From: Macrocystis pyrifera
Taxonomy: Eukaryota > Sar > Phaeophyceae > Laminariales > Laminariaceae
Assembly: GCA_031763025.1 (NCBI GenBank)
Contig: JASSKH010000028.1
Coordinates: 1,488,001 to 1,552,000, forward strand
Reading direction: 5' to 3'
DNA: 64,000 bases
The position numbers were made by a program, and so were the translations under genes. Shown piece by piece: positions 43,440 through 56,454 of this stretch. Position 1 is the first letter of the stretch; every line of letters begins with the position of its first letter. The notes beneath the pieces were generated by a model. The model was given only the letters and a program-made list of their open reading frames with translations, searched no databases and was not told the DNA's origin.

Positions 43440-45000
43440 ATTACAAAAATAAAACGAAGTATGAGATCTTTCTTATGAGACACTCTGAAAGCTCAAATCC
43501 ACGCAAGATTTCAAGCTATACTGGCGTTGAACCGAAGGCATTTCCGGTATAATCAGTCCCAATTTAAAGTCCTCAATAAAAAATCAAGGGCCAATACCAA
43601 AATCAGGTATACCTGATTCGTTTGAGCCAAAATCAGGTACAAGCTAAAACCAAGCAAAAAACGCGCGCCACGAGCGGTATTATGTCCATGAAAATCCGGT
43701 AATAAAAGAATGCGCTAAAATCATCAAGCGTGCCACATGGCCTCCTAAATTTGAATTGTATTGTTTTCTTTAGGGTGTAGGTACCACGGGCTCCACTTGG
43801 ACCTGCAGAGAGTCACTATTAATATGCTTCGTTTGTTTCGCCACGGCGGGAGCGCCAAGAGTATTTACTCTGGCGCCCCCCCCCCCGTTGACAGCTTTAA
43901 AGCTTCATCCCCCGTCCTCGCGGACCGCCTGCTCGGCACGAAATTATCTTGGTCGTACCAAACCTGAGACCACTTCGACGAGGGATGATGCAGACGAAAT
44001 GCCGTGTGACCATAGTGCTGTATATACTGCTGTGACTGTGACGTGGGAGAGCAGTAAGGGTTCCAAGGGATGATGATCCACAGAAGAGGTGTGACACAGG
44101 TATCTGTGCTCAGACCTAGTTCTTATTGGCGTTCTCTTATTTTATTGATGCGAGGCTTGCTCGAAGGTGCAAGTGAGAAGAGTGAGAAGGAGGGGGGGGG
44201 GAAGCAGATGGTTTTTGAAGCCAGAAGTATCATCTGGCTTCAATCGGCTATAATCTACTGGCAAGGGTGCATGTGTCACCCTCAACTTCAATAGTACAAC
44301 ACCCCCGTAAAGCCTGACGTACGAATATACCATGCGCGTACATCTCCGTCTCCTCGGCTACTTAGATGCTGGCCTGCGTACTACAGATATCTTACTCCAA
44401 ATGGTAAACGGACTGGAACAATAATATTTAACTGCCCCTACTGATGGTTGACTACAAACCAAGGTACACTATCACATGACCATAGAAAACAACAGAGTAC
44501 ACACAACTATTATTAACTGATAACTTAAGCACATCGCACACCCCAAAGGAGAAAAAGTGAAACCAGCGTACGCATGTATGTATGTATAAATACGTACTTT
44601 TACGTACGACGTACGAGTACAGAGTACGTCAACGCAGAAGAATTTCAACCCACGGAGGGCAGACGCGTATGGACAGAAAATGCAGTATGACCTCTCTGAT
44701 TGGTTCAAAGTTGGCCAAAATCAGTTGAAAGCTGCACAGAGTAGAAAAAGTCAGGTATACCTTGGCCTTTTCGAGCCAAAATCAGTCGCGATGTCAGCCT
44801 GGCCAACAGCAGGGCTCGTATGGGGTGTTTTGTACTTGTTTTTAGCATGTAACTGATTTTGGCCCAAAAGTGGCCAGGTATACCTGATTTTGGCTAAAAC
44901 CCCAAAATCAAGCTTCAAGAATCAAGAACCAAAATTGCTCTAACTCCTCCAGTGCCAATACTCAATATGTCAGCGTCAGAGTAAACAAAATAAACAAAAA
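43440..45000. other. Repeat-rich, no gene
   Basis: Carries several copies of CCAAAATCAGGTATACCTGA-like words (43597-43640, 44745-44760, 44870-44900). An inverted pair GGCCAAAATCAGTT (44713-44726) and AACTGATTTTGGCC (44851-44864) bounds a ~150-bp possible MITE. No protein-like frame is seen. Confidence 0.5.
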
Positions 45001-45055
45001 ATATAATATATCACCCTTGGCACCAGAAACCAGTCCCGAAGGCTCACACCCGAAA

Positions 45056-45290
45056 ACCAAAAATCAATCGAAACAAAAAAAAAAACGTTCCGAAAAATCC
45101 GAAATCAGTCCGAAATCAGAAACCTTGCCACCCAACAGTACATAACCAGGTCTTGAGAAAACAAAATTGACCAAAAATCAATTGAAACGAAAAAAACGTC
45201 CCGAAAAATCCGAAATCAGCCCAAGATTAGAAATCATGCCCCCTAACAGTATATATTCATGTCTCGGAAAAACAAAATTAGTGTCAAAGA
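45056..45290 (+). repeat. Tandem duplication, ~118-bp unit
   Basis: Two A-rich units start CAAAAATCAAT-GAAAC-AAAA and share CCGAAAAATCCGAAATCAG, then an AACAGTA-ATA word. They are near 45056 and 45171. Confidence 0.7.
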
Positions 45291-45547
45291 GCATCACATT
45301 AGGTCTCGAAATAAATAAAATTAGTGTACGGGCCAAACCTCCAAAATAGCCCCAGAAAAACAGAATTTGTTCCGAATTTTTTTAAGCAATCCCCATGGCG
45401 CACATTCAGCAATCCCAGCTTCAAGATCACCACAAGCTCATCGCAAGGCCACCGTGAAACTCGAAAAACTCCCGCTATACCGCTCTGGTTAGGAAATCTG
45501 CATGCTGAAAAGGAGACGACACGTGGATAGTCGATACCAGGTATCTG

Positions 45548-46202
45548 TTATCTCCCAACCAGGTTCCTGAGGAAGTGGTGTCGCATGTCGATGTGCTTGG
45601 AATTGGTGATAGGGTTCTGCGCAAGCTGCACCGCACCCTGAGTATCCCCGAGCACCGGTATGCATGTCATGCCTACATCAGGCGACATGAAACGCCAAAT
45701 CTGCCTCAAGAGCAACACTTTCTGGGTGACGCCAGCAAGCGCCACGTACTCTGCCTCCATGGTAGAGAGTGTGACGCACTCCTGAGTCCTAGAAAACCAG
45801 AACACACAAGCATCCCCACACATCACCAACTTCCCTGAAACTGGACTTCTGTTAGCCGCCTTGCTTGCCTGTGTAGTTCGCGTCAGCAAACATCTGCAAG
45901 CTCAGCCCCCCTATTGTACCTCTCTGAAAAGTAACCCCGAAAGAACTAGTCAGTCTCGCATATCGTGAAATACCAAATGCTGCCCTTGAGTGCACTAAAT
46001 TTGGTGCAACGCAGTACCTCGCCACTGCTCTTACCGTGTTGGAGATGTCTGGCCGAGTCTGAGTTGATAACATCATCAGTGAGCCTACCAACTCTCGAAA
46101 CGGCCAGTCCCCTGGTGCTTCATTCGTGTCGAATTCCGCATGTTTCGTGCCAAGAGGGAACGGAACACTCCCCCCAAACTCCATCCCGTATTCTTCCGCC
46201 AA
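45548..46202 (-). pseudogene. copia-2 connection and RNase H
   Basis: Segment 45852-46202 reads FRELVGSLMMLSTQTRPDIS, then FADANYTGKQGG with an RNase H acidic residue. Segment 45548-45889 reads TLSTMEAEYVALAGVTQKV and ends NSKHIDMRHHFLR. These are hallmark copia RNase H blocks, which degrade the RNA strand during reverse transcription. Frames change between the two. Confidence 0.85.
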
Positions 46203-46740
46203 TTGTTAGCGAACGTCTGCTGGGCAATCTTCAACACCCCCTTCTGCCAATCCCTCTCGTAAATTAACCCCAAACACCAACGCAACCCTCCCAGGTTCTT
46301 CACCGGAACCATTTGGTCCAAGTCCCTGCCAAGCTGGTCACGCCTTGCCTTCTCCCCTACCGCAAACGTATCATCCACATGCACGACTATAGTTATCACT
46401 ACTCTCCCCTTATCCATCAAACGAAACATGCATGCATCAGCCAGCGCTGCTCAACCTCTAAAGTCACCAAGCACCTGGTCAGGTGCGCATGTTATTGCCT
46501 CGATGCCTGCTTCAACCGGTACAAGTTCAGTCTTACTATCTTCCTTGACAATCTACCGCAACCCTGAGGTAAACGCATGGATACGTTTTCCTCCAGGTCA
46601 GATTGAACGAAAACCTGCTCAGTGTCAAAATGGCACAAGTCAAGATCGTCCTCGCACGCCATCGCTGCCAACAACCGAAGACTCGAAACAGCAACAGTGG
46701 GCGCAAACAATTCCCCGAAATCATCGTTAGCTCTCTACTC
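46085..46740 (-). pseudogene. copia-2 reverse transcriptase
   Basis: Segment 46492-46710 reads DLDLCHFDTEQVFVQSDLEE, then RLPQGCGRLSRKIVRLN and LYRLKQASRQ, a typical copia fingers and palm start. Segment 46085-46429 holds the catalytic box VVHVDDTFAVG (His in place of the usual Tyr), then LGGLRWCLGLIYERD. A frame change separates them. Confidence 0.85.
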
Positions 46741-46854
46741 ATCCTTCTACGCTATATGTCTCGCCTTAGTTTTTGTAGACTGACTGTACTCACCGACCTT
46801 TCAATCAAACACGCACATTGCCTTCGTGTTGGTGTCCACTGGTTGCTACACTAC

Positions 46855-47480
46855 TCAAACGTCCCCGCATCCAGCAACCCGTAAAACTCCCGTCCCGTCG
46901 AATCCTCCCAAAGATGACCGTGCTCCGACCGCATGGCCTGCCTTCAGATCGGAGGCCCAACAATGTGGCAAGAGCCCGGGGGCTTGAGGAGAGGCCGCTC
47001 GTCCCTCAGGGTGGTGTCGATGCCCTGCCGAGTGGGAAGCCGCGTTGCGAAAGCATACGGCACCCTCCCGCCCCTCCCTGCTGGAGGTATCCCCTCGTGG
47101 TTCCCAACAGAAACCTACGGCTGTCCGCGCCCCCCAATACCTGTCGGCTTCTTGCAGCAACTTGCGTCGACGGCCTCATGCGTATCGAACATCGACATCA
47201 TCGTCGTCTTGTCCGTCATCGAAAGGAGTCCGACGCTATGGTGAAGGCCTTGGTCGTTTTTCACTGACAACAGTGAGGGCGGAGGCCTTGGTCGCAGCCA
47301 CCGCGGAGCGCTGTCGATGAACATGATCAGGCAATCGGACCCGCCCATGGACGCCTCGTAGGGGCCGGCCAGGTCGATGTGGACCGTGTCCATGGGCCTC
47401 CCCGCCCGTGATGTCGTCCTCCGCGGCACCCCCGCTCGCACAACCTTCGCCTGCAAACATCCACCACACGGCTGCAGCAC
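46855..47480 (-). pseudogene. copia-2 integrase
   Basis: The CxxC of the zinc module (PCGGCLQAK) leads into the catalytic core start MDTVHIDLAGPYEASMGGSD at 47115-47480. The second Asp and the Glu fall in a frame-shifted stretch (46855-47160) where I can only follow fragments. The enzyme would insert the cDNA. This copy is dead. Confidence 0.7.
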
Positions 47481-47537
47481 TTCCGATAGGGTGGTACCGT
47501 GCTGTCCAGCCGTTTGTTTCCCTCAACAGGCGTTCGT

Positions 47538-48620
47538 TTACGTGGCCGGAGGAGACGTGAAAGCAGTTAATATCAATAAATCTGTAACGTTTCCCATCAG
47601 TAAGTGGGCGCCTGCCGGATCGATAACAGCTGCAGCAGTCATGCCTACGTTCCTAGCCTCAAGGCCCTTCCAATCCGACCCTGTAAGTGCCTGTGCTGCC
47701 TCAGCATGAAGAGGGGTAGGGAAAAAAAATGATAGACATAGTGTCATCCTTACCATCCAATAGCCTAGCATCAGTGAATACTTTAATGTCTGTCTCCTGC
47801 ACGCCGGGGGCGGCGGCCAAAAGTCTAATCCGTACTACTCCTTGCTCTACTCCTGGTTGCGATGCCGACGATCCTACATCTGCTTCACCTGAAGCCGAGG
47901 GGCCGAAACAAGAAGTTATGGGCACTACACCGCTAACGATGGGATTCAAACTTGAACCCTGAGGTACTACGCCGTTGAAGGCGGGCGGGAAACCATCATC
48001 CGCAGTCACTACCCCTTCTGCATTACGGTGGGAAAGGGGGTGGGAATCAAACGCCGAGGGTCATGCCCTCTATGTTAAAGGGGGAGGGGGGAACAAGGGG
48101 GGAGTAAGTGAAACATCAGGTACAGTAGTCTGAGAAGCGGGAGGATTGACATGGCAGCCACAGCAGTAAACTCATCAGTGGGGGTCGGGTCCGTGGGGTC
48201 CATGCGAGTCGCATGCAAATATGATCCAATCGAATCACGAGGAAAGGTCAGACTGTTGTCGAACAAGTGCGCACCACATTTTTCCATGGTGATTGTTTGC
48301 CGCGCTTGGGCCTGGTACAGGGAAACAAGGTTTAACCCGATACCCTCCGTTACGTATACTCCCATCAACTTTAAGTGAAAGTCTGTCTTGGAGTGCATTT
48401 AGGTTGAGACCACCTACTCCTGTCACCTATCGCCAATCAGGACCCTCGCCTTCCCAGAGGAGTTCCTACCCAGTCGTATATGCACCTACAATCGCTGGTA
48501 ATGTGACTAGTGGACCCGTTATCGGAAACCCATACCTCACTACCTGGTGGTCCTACGTCATCCCCACAAAAAGTCTTTCTACCAGCCTGCCTTGAAACGC
48601 CAAACCAGTTACTCCGACGC
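47538..48620 (-). pseudogene. copia-2 protease and pre-integrase region
   Basis: The protease site reads EVWVSDNGSTSHITSD, with the Asp codon at 48531-48533 and Asn in place of the usual Ser in the Asp-Ser-Gly triplet. Next is GVYVTEGIGLNLVSLYQAQ (48075-48398), the segment between protease and integrase, then a diverged stretch to about 47538. Frames change at least twice. Confidence 0.7.
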
Positions 48621-48639
48621 TGCCAACACTCTCTTCCGA

Positions 48640-50352
48640 CTCGTCTTGTGGCACTGAACGTGCCACCAGTGCCACCAGAAGATGTAGGGCACTCGGGGTT
48701 GACGTAGATGCTGCTAGAGAAAAGGAAGAGGAAGGGGGCGGGAATTGGCTAGGAGAATGCTGAAGGTTCTGGGGCGGCGGTGATGGCCGTGGCTGGTATG
48801 GCTGCAGAGGTGGTAGCTGGTACTGCTGCGAAGGCGTTGGCTGGTACTGCTGCGAAGGCGATGGCTGATACTATTACGACGGTGGTGGCTGGTACTGCTG
48901 CGAAGGCATTGGCTGGTATTGTTGCGAAAGCGGTGGCTGGCACTGCTGCGGTTGTGCTTCCTCGTAGTAGTCGCCGTGATTGTCGTCGTAGTAGCTGCTG
49001 TCCCCGGCAGCGGCGGCAGCGTCAGGGCCATTATCATGCGGGGCGTCATCGTAGGCGGCGGCGACGGCAATATTAGCTTGACCGTACAGGTACGGCCACG
49101 ACTGCTGCCAACCAAGTGCCTCACACGAGGGGCGGGTGACTCCGCCGGGGGCGTTACCCCCCGGGGGAGGTGGCACGGCACCAGGAGGCACAGGTTAGCC
49201 TGGGTCAACTCGCCTTGCGCAATACTGATGCGTATGTCCCAACTCATTGCAGTTCTGGCATCGCTTACAGAGTTCAGCCCCATGCACGCGGCGGATTGCC
49301 GATTAGACGTGGGAGGCTCGGCGGGTACCGGAAATAGTCGTAGCCGCGGGGGGGGGCGCGGTACGAAAGCAATCCTTTCCCCCTATCCCCAGATGCTTGC
49401 GCACGACCGCCTCCATACGCTCCTCTGCCCCCCTGCCGCCAGGCCCTCAGCCTCCAGTGCCCCACTGCCGTGACGCTCCTCTCCAACCGTCACCACCCCG
49501 ACCGTTGTCGTGCTGCTGCTGTTGCTGTTGCTGCTGCGGCTGTCGCTGTTGCTGCTGGTACGGTAGTTGGTGCTGGTGCTGGTGCTGGTACTGTCTCCTC
49601 AGATGTCGTTCCTCCTGTCTCTGCCGAGTCCGCCTCGTTTACCTTTCCAGTCATATTGAGCACCCGAATGCCCCGATCCGCGTCGGCAACAACGAGGGCG
49701 TGTCCCGTCCCGTTCTTCGTCTCCTGCTCTTTGGACATCTCCATTTCCCCGTGCGCGCTGAGCTCCATATCTTCGAGGACTTGGTATGTCAACCCTGCAT
49801 TGGCCCTCAAAATGCTTTTCTGCACTTCGAAAGGCCGTTTTCTCAATATCCTCCCCAATTCTATAATCAACGCCTTTTTGCTCGATTCTTACTGATCTAC
49901 TCCAGTCGATACAGTCGTTTCCACTGCCTCTAGGCAACCCGTCTCTCCAAAAAACGTTTATCTGTTTATCAAATACCATCACTCTCTGCGGTCTCTCCTC
50001 TCCCTGCTTAAAATAACCATCGAGAATTGTGGGCCTAAAAATGTTATGACTGACACGAAACGCGCCTCAGTGTCTGGTAGACGTCGCTTGTTGCGGAAGG
50101 GGTGCTTTCGAATCCTGCACCCGGTCTGCTTGGGGTGGGTTCTCGCCTCTCCTGGGTTCCTCGTCCTGGGCTTGCGTCCTTTCCTTCCTCACTGCCTCCA
50201 CTTGCACCGGTTACGGTTGCTCCCTCCTCGGTCGCTGCCTGGTCTCAGTTCACGTGTTCCTGAGCGGCTCCTCGTTTGGCTTCCATGACGAAGTCCTCAA
50301 GCGCTTGTCGTTGGTCTTCCACAGACAGCGTTAAAAAGGAGGGTAGATCCAT
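48640..50352 (-). pseudogene. copia-2 gag
   Basis: A plausible start is the ATG at 50350-50352 (MDLPSFLTLSVEDQRQALED), but that frame stops after 35 codons. A coherent segment at 49490-49870 (RILRKRPFEVQKSILRANAG, SAHGEMEMSKE) follows in another frame. The CCHC knuckle CQNCNELGHTHQYC lies at 49219-49260 with canonical spacing. Downstream (48780-48960) a ~30-bp repeat codes SQQYQP-type units, a Gln/Pro/Tyr tail. Gag would form the particle and bind RNA. Frame changes make it non-functional. Confidence 0.75.
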
Positions 50353-50408
50353 GGTGCACCCTGCGCCCGAGCCACCGTGATTTGTCTAACGCTGGCGAAA
50401 GGAGACAA

Positions 50409-50762
50409 CTCGTACGCCGGGTGCGGTTGAGTGGCGTGTTCCACGACCTCGCCATAAGGCGTGGGAGCGGGAGATATAAAAATATACTACCTGGTACGAC
50501 TAGTGTTGTGAGGACAAGACGCCTCCAATCTCTTTCCCCTGTGACCCTGGGAAATCATCCGAATATTATTTTATGCAACCCATCCGGGGCATCCCTCCGA
50601 GGATACTTAAAACCCACTGCATATCTCCCCAGATTAATTTCCCGTTACACAAATCACACCAATCTGCTCTATCAGACTATAGTACAAGAAAATTCTACAC
50701 GAATGTATCATGTAGATAACCAGTTCTGTTGTAATTTGGGTTCACAGGTTGAATATTAATAT
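50409..50762. repeat. LTR-like direct repeat, copy 2
   Basis: Pairs with 43118-43395 and lies just upstream (on the minus strand) of the copia-2 gag start, where a 5' LTR belongs. On the minus strand it could begin TGTCA near 50762. I could not confirm a canonical end or a primer binding site beside it. Confidence 0.6.
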
Positions 50763-50769
50763 TCTGTGA

Positions 50770-51860
50770 CAACTCCCACTAACTGCAGTACATTTACGCC
50801 GGACATCCACATCCCACAAATCCGTACAACTGCAGTAATTCAGTGTGGCGTTGTAGGCAATTCGGAGCCTCCCACGAGTGATGGTTTCGAGAGTTCATCC
50901 ATCGTGTTCTTGTTTTTCACCCCCCGTTCAAACTTGCCGGTACCGTTCTGTTCCGGACAGATACCGGTCTCCTTGTCTACCAAGCTGTGAAGGCGTATGA
51001 AAACCCAAGCACGTCCTTTGTGTTGTCGGTGAGCCCATTCAGTATACGACAGAGACCTAGGCCTATTTCGTGCCACGACTGTATACGTGGAGGGAATGGG
51101 GGGCTGGAAGTAATACCCTTCAGTATATCTTCGCTGTCTTCATCATTTATCAAAACGTTTTCGGTGGGTGTCTACTGTACTATTGTAGACGGCAGTATGT
51201 ACCGCTGTATACCTGGCTACGCGGTTTGTGTGTGTACCAATATGTGTCCTTTCTTTTTGAGGGAAGAACGTCGCCAGCTGTGGGTTCTGAACACCGACCT
51301 GACCTGCTTTAGGAACCCCGTCTGGGCTTGTTCTCGTACACGTATTGTTCCTCTGGACCAGATTATATTCGCGCCACCTGGAGGTTTAGTCTAATGGTGT
51401 AGAACACGCTACACGTAGATATGAGTGCACTACCCAACAACTACTGCTTCGTTTTTGCGCTATTACCGAGTCTCGAAAGTCGTGACAAAAATAAACCCGA
51501 TATAATGCAGTTCTTTAGAGAAAAATACTCGCACTATGGTACGTACCACTTCCCAATGTTGTGGCGCGAAGCATAACGGCGGCAACGGCACGGGACTTAG
51601 CTAGTACACGGATGCCAGGTACAATGCTGCTGTGTTTTTATTCTACACCGATATGTACAATACTGACTTGTACCTACTGCAGTACTTGCAGGAGTACGGC
51701 GAAAGCTTCCGCAGTGACCTACATACGATTTCAAAACCGTCTACGCGGAGAGACTTGCCGCAAAACCCAAGGTATTATGTCCGTTGGGCAAACGCTTGTT
51801 GACGATGTACGCTTCCGCCTCTTTCCCTTCCGTTGCTTTTTTGGCGTCGTTTGACTCAAC
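50770..51860. other. No recognisable gene
   Basis: Open frames up to 135 codons (plus 50987-51394) without motifs. The last part probably contains an intron or upstream exons of the gene that starts by 51865. Confidence 0.35.
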
Positions 51861-51864
51861 GCAG

Positions 51865-54800
51865 AACGATGTGTACAGGTATCCGGACATTTATGTGTGC
51901 TTGTACGACCTTCGCGGATGTGACGAGCAGCACTTGGAGGAAGAGTGCTCGCGCTCCGCACAAAGCACGCAAGGGGGGAAATCTACGGCAGTGTTCAATC
52001 CGGGCGGGGTCCGTGAGCAAGAAGTCCGAGTGGACGTAGTTGAGGAGGTGACCGCCGCCCAACCTTCTGTTCGTGCGGGCGGACAGCGCTGTCGCACGCC
52101 CGTGGATGATCGCGGAAACAATGAAAGATGACTCAAAGGCGGTGTTGTGTTGGTACATATATTTGTCTTCTAGGTGGCACCCCTCACACGACGGCAGCGC
52201 GTATGCTAAAGGCCTCGGCCTCGTGGGTAGTGCGTTACTGTAACTGCTACAACACGCCTGAAACAACACGTTATCAGATTTTGTGCCCACGAAACGAACC
52301 TCCCTCGGTGCACGCCAATTAATGACCTCGTACCTGTGTGTTGCTTCGCGGCTCTGGTTGCAGAGAGGCTGGTGCGTTTCTTTCGCTGCTTCGGAGATAG
52401 ATGTTCCCGAGGGCGAACGGGATCCAGAGGACTATATTCAGTTGAACGTGAGGAAGCCGATACGCGCAAAGTCACGTAAAAATCAGGCGTAGCCCACGTA
52501 TATCAAAGTAGTAAGTATGCACACTAAGAGTGAGACACCAAGCGTTTTTCTGACTCGCTTGCCGTTGTTTAGCGAATGTTCGCCACCGATCTAAGAAAGT
52601 GATGCACTGTCGATAGCTACAATACACCCTGGTGTTCTCTGCGTATTCTCTACGAAGACGTGTGCGGCCACCCCGGTGACCCGCCTTTCGATGACGATGG
52701 ACATCGGCGTGAGGCGTCTGGGGCCATGCTTGTATCAACTGATCTGCTACTGATAATACTGCAGTGATTATCAGATGTGTATGTAGGCATGCATGTTTCT
52801 ACTCCAACCGTAACATGCGTAACATGTACCCGGCTACTTGAGGACGTCACTGACCTTGTTTGGCGAATCGCGCCTTCCCCTTTTAACACAACGTTTATCA
52901 TCGTATTGCGTGGATCTAACCGTTACTATCGCGTTGCGACTCTTCTCTCTGCTCCAACGATAGATGTTCTGGTACCCGGGTGGGGTCGCAAACAATTCGA
53001 CGACATGCATCGAAGAGGAGGGCGAGTGGGAATCTCACAGGTACGTACAAAAACGTTTCCATCGCGCTCAGCCTGTGGCACATACGGGCAGTATTACAAT
53101 GAGTGCGGTTCTCATTTTGTTGTACTATCATCGCTACGTACCGCGTTGCACTTATGTCCGTGAGACTTGAAGTAGCAAGCATTGCGGATCTTTGGAGGGT
53201 GTTTATATTCGCCATCTGCAAGGTTTCTGTGATATTGCACTTTTGCACCACGAATTTGGCAACTTGGCAATTTGGCTGAACCATCTTGTGTCTTTCCGTC
53301 GTGCCGCCACCGCTGGGGCAGCGAGAGCGTCCAAACCTTCTTGCGCGACGCAGACACCGGCAACCTTTCGGCCGGAATTCAAATGTCTTATTCCTGCAGA
53401 ACAAGTGCCTCCAACAGCCACGTGTTCAACTACATGGTGAGCAACCCAGGAGATTCGCCCTGTACTCAAAATATTTCTTTGGGTTTTCTAATGTTGTTGT
53501 TGGCGGTGACCATGGGGCGTGGGTTCGTACAAATTCGAAGAAAATCGTCCAGACCACAGACTATCGGAGTCCCACGCAGATGCGGCTCGTTACCACGGGG
53601 TGGTATTAATGGTACATTTTGTGTCTTTATTGTCAACACTACACAGGTGTGCATGCAGTTATATGCACAAAATGACCGTTTCCCCCCTGAGAGCTAGCTG
53701 AAAGGGGTGCGTGACGCAACCACCGTCATTGTATCAGTTCATGCTTACGGCTGCGGCTAAACACTGAGTCACTGGTGCATTCAGGGGATCGGGCTGACCA
53801 AAGAGAATAAAATCAAGAGCAACAACGCAGCAACGTACAAGGCTGTGGCAACGTCATCAGCCATTGAGAAGGACAAGGTGGGCTCTCACTCTAGACCGTG
53901 CGCTCGCCTCTCACTACCGTAGGACTCCACACCAAGCTCATGTCCGTTGGGCGTAAAAATCTGAAGGGTCTTTGAAACGAGATCATTATCACGTGCTGCA
54001 TGCATGTAGCGTTATATAGGGTGAAGGTTCTGTGCGTTCACTTGTACGATTTGGCGCAATACACCTCGGCAGAAACTTCCCGTCAACGCGCAAGGACGGA
54101 AATGGCGATGGAAGGCCACATTCCATGACCAATTTTAGCTACTGCGTACCGCAATACCGTGCAAGCCTAACCTTCCTAGATAACACAATCCTTTCTTATC
54201 ATCCGAAGTAAGTGTACTGGTGTAATAGCTCATTCCTCACGCTGGCAAGAAAGAAAAGCAACGTCCCCAGCCCTTATCCGGAGCCCTCCCTCGTTACCCT
54301 GTTCTCCTTAGAGGGACGACACTATCACAGGAATCACGAGCCCCTACGCCTGGTTGTCTATGGAGATAGCTCAACAAGAAAATTCCCTGGAGGAAATCAC
54401 GGAGATCGACCCCCTTGAGATCGCTGAGATACTAGGAAACGTCGGCGGCTTTTGGGGTGAGTCAAGACAAGCGGAATCGAAGGTGCTGACGGCAGCATGG
54501 TGATGTTTCATGTTTTTCCTAAATAGGCTGCGTTTGCCTTGACGTTTGCTTTTGATTGTACCTACTGTACGTATCACTATCAGTCACGCAGCCTGTCGGA
54601 AATGGATGCCTCTGCTTGCCACGGATGAGAGGCGCACAAGGCGGGAAAAAAACTCAGCTGGGCCTCCTCTTTCGTCCAAAACACAAATATTGCACCCATA
54701 CGTATGTGTTATATTTAGAGTTTCGCTCTTGACGGCAAAGCCGTTTCATCTTCACTGGTGTCGCGCAATCTGCACCGTCGCCGTTCTTACCCCTTGCTGC

Positions 54801-55098
54801 AGACTTGCTCCTGTTGTTGTGGCCAGTATTCTTTGTCACGGTAGTTCGCCGGGACCCCCATCTTAAGGTTCGCCATTTCAAAAAGTCCATGACGAGAGGG
54901 ACGGAGCGCCTGGCCCGCTTCGTGCAACCCGTCCGCCTCTCGTCGACATTGAGGCGCCGCAGTGAGCTGGCCAGGCGGGGCGGTCAACGAACCACCGCGG
55001 ACACAGGCGACGAAAGGCCCGCATGGGAGACTGCCGATGCGTCTGCTCGTCAGCAGGTGTGCGTGGCTTGCTTGATGCCCCCCCCCTGTCTACAGTAG
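51865..55098 (+). pseudogene. Multi-exon host gene, probable membrane protein, probably decayed
   Basis: Exon after acceptor CAACGCAG (51861-51864): YPDIYVCLYDLRGCDEQHLEE in part, then FNPGGVREQEVRVDVVEEV. The frame must shift near 52045-52060 to continue as NLLFVRADSAVARPWMIAE and SAYAKGLGLVGSALL (52061-52240). Likely later exons: one ending at GTACGT (53041; FWYPGGVANNSTTCIEEEGE); 53785-53877 (31 codons, GIGLTKENKIKSNN, donor GTGGGC); 54312-54456 (ITSPYAWLSMEIAQQ, EIDPLEIAEILGNVGGFW, donor GTGAGT); and 54803-55098 (acceptor TGCTGCAG). The last two join in phase and create DLLLLLWPVFFVTVV, a membrane segment, followed by RRDPHLKVRHFKKS and a basic tail. I do not recognise a named family. The exon style suggests a stramenopile-type extracellular-plus-membrane protein. 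Confidence 0.6.
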
Positions 55099-56454
55099 GC
55101 CACAGCAGTGAATGGATACTCATAGTGTAGATGATTTTCCAAGCGTGAGGACTCCGTTTGTTTGAAAAACCAGTACCAGGGGTGATCAAGACTATCACAG
55201 TCCCGCACACACAAGGAGGGGTACAGGGGGGACGGTAATTAACAGGGAGTGAGGGCTCCAAGTCAGGCAAACCTACCAGAGAGGCGGTACATACCCTTAA
55301 TTGTCACGTATCCCTAGAAATAGGAAAATCATGTCACAATCGAAGAGTGATCTGTTCCCTACCAACTAGCCAATATATCCTTACTATTTCTACGGGGGTT
55401 AGTTGCTCCCAACCATTCGAATCTCCTCAATTCATCACGGGCCCATATTTCTACCTGGTATTTACTAGTAGGTCCAGTGACTACTACCGGCACTCTTCCA
55501 CCCCTAGCTTAGGCCCTCAAGAGGCCCGTGATTCATGGCTTCACACCTTAGACGTGCACACCATTTCGTCCGTCCCACCCCCACCCCGTCGATTTAAGCA
55601 GAACCCTCAACGTCAGCACGGCTCTCGCCATCCGCGCGTCTCGGAGGACACCTCACCCTGGCGGAGCCGCCACCCCTCTTCCTCTTCAAGTACAGGGGGG
55701 ACGCGCCTCCATTCGCGTTCCCAAGGTTCATGGCGGAGGTCAACACCAGAGCCTCCCCTAGAGTCAGGAACCGGGCACGACCTGCAGGTTGCGCGGCTCC
55801 CTTCAAGCCGGAGCCCCCTGGCACTACAAGGGCCGTTGCGTGTGGTGTCAACGGCGAGCCTCAGCAATAACCGAGCGTCCCTCGTTGTCACTGTATAGGC
55901 ATGGCAGGCTGACATATCTTCGGCATGATGCTTAATTTTGATGTCAATAGTTAATCCCGGCCATTGCGTAGCTTTCTTTATCCGAATCGCCCTCACAGGG
56001 TGGGGCAAATGAAACCATCGATCCGAAAACAACGGCAGCAATATTAGGGCCTCATCATATATATATATATATTATATAGAGAGAAATACATTTCGTGTCG
56101 GCCGAGAAAAACATTTCGTGTCCACATGTTTGGTTTGATTTGTTTGACCATTCGGGAAGTTTTGGGCTCGAAGAACCTTTCTAGGTCAGCACGACTTGAC
56201 GACGTGACCCCTGAAGAGACAAGCAGTTTTGTTTTTTGTGGTTTCTCATCACACGTAGTTACCCGTTCACGAGAAAGGAGAGGCGATACACGCCTCAGTG
56301 TTCTACAGGCAAGTGATATATCTTGCCTGGTATATGTTGTGGCTGATTGTTGCACACGGCCAAACCGTTTGTTTTGCGCTCGGGATTTTCCTCTGGTTTT
56401 CACCTGTCGGCGCAATGTGCGTTGCGGTGGGGAAGCTATAACGTAACACGACAG

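Larger units (their letters stand above)
45548..50352 (-). mobile_element. Decayed Ty1/copia retrotransposon (copia-2)
   Basis: Read on the minus strand: gag with CCHC knuckle, protease, pre-integrase, integrase, reverse transcriptase and RNase H, the complete copia order. Every domain is recognisable but they lie in several frames with stops, so the copy is dead. Repeats at 50409-50690 and 43118-43395 may be its LTRs, though the ~2 kb between RNase H and the distal one does not look like copia sequence. Confidence 0.9.
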
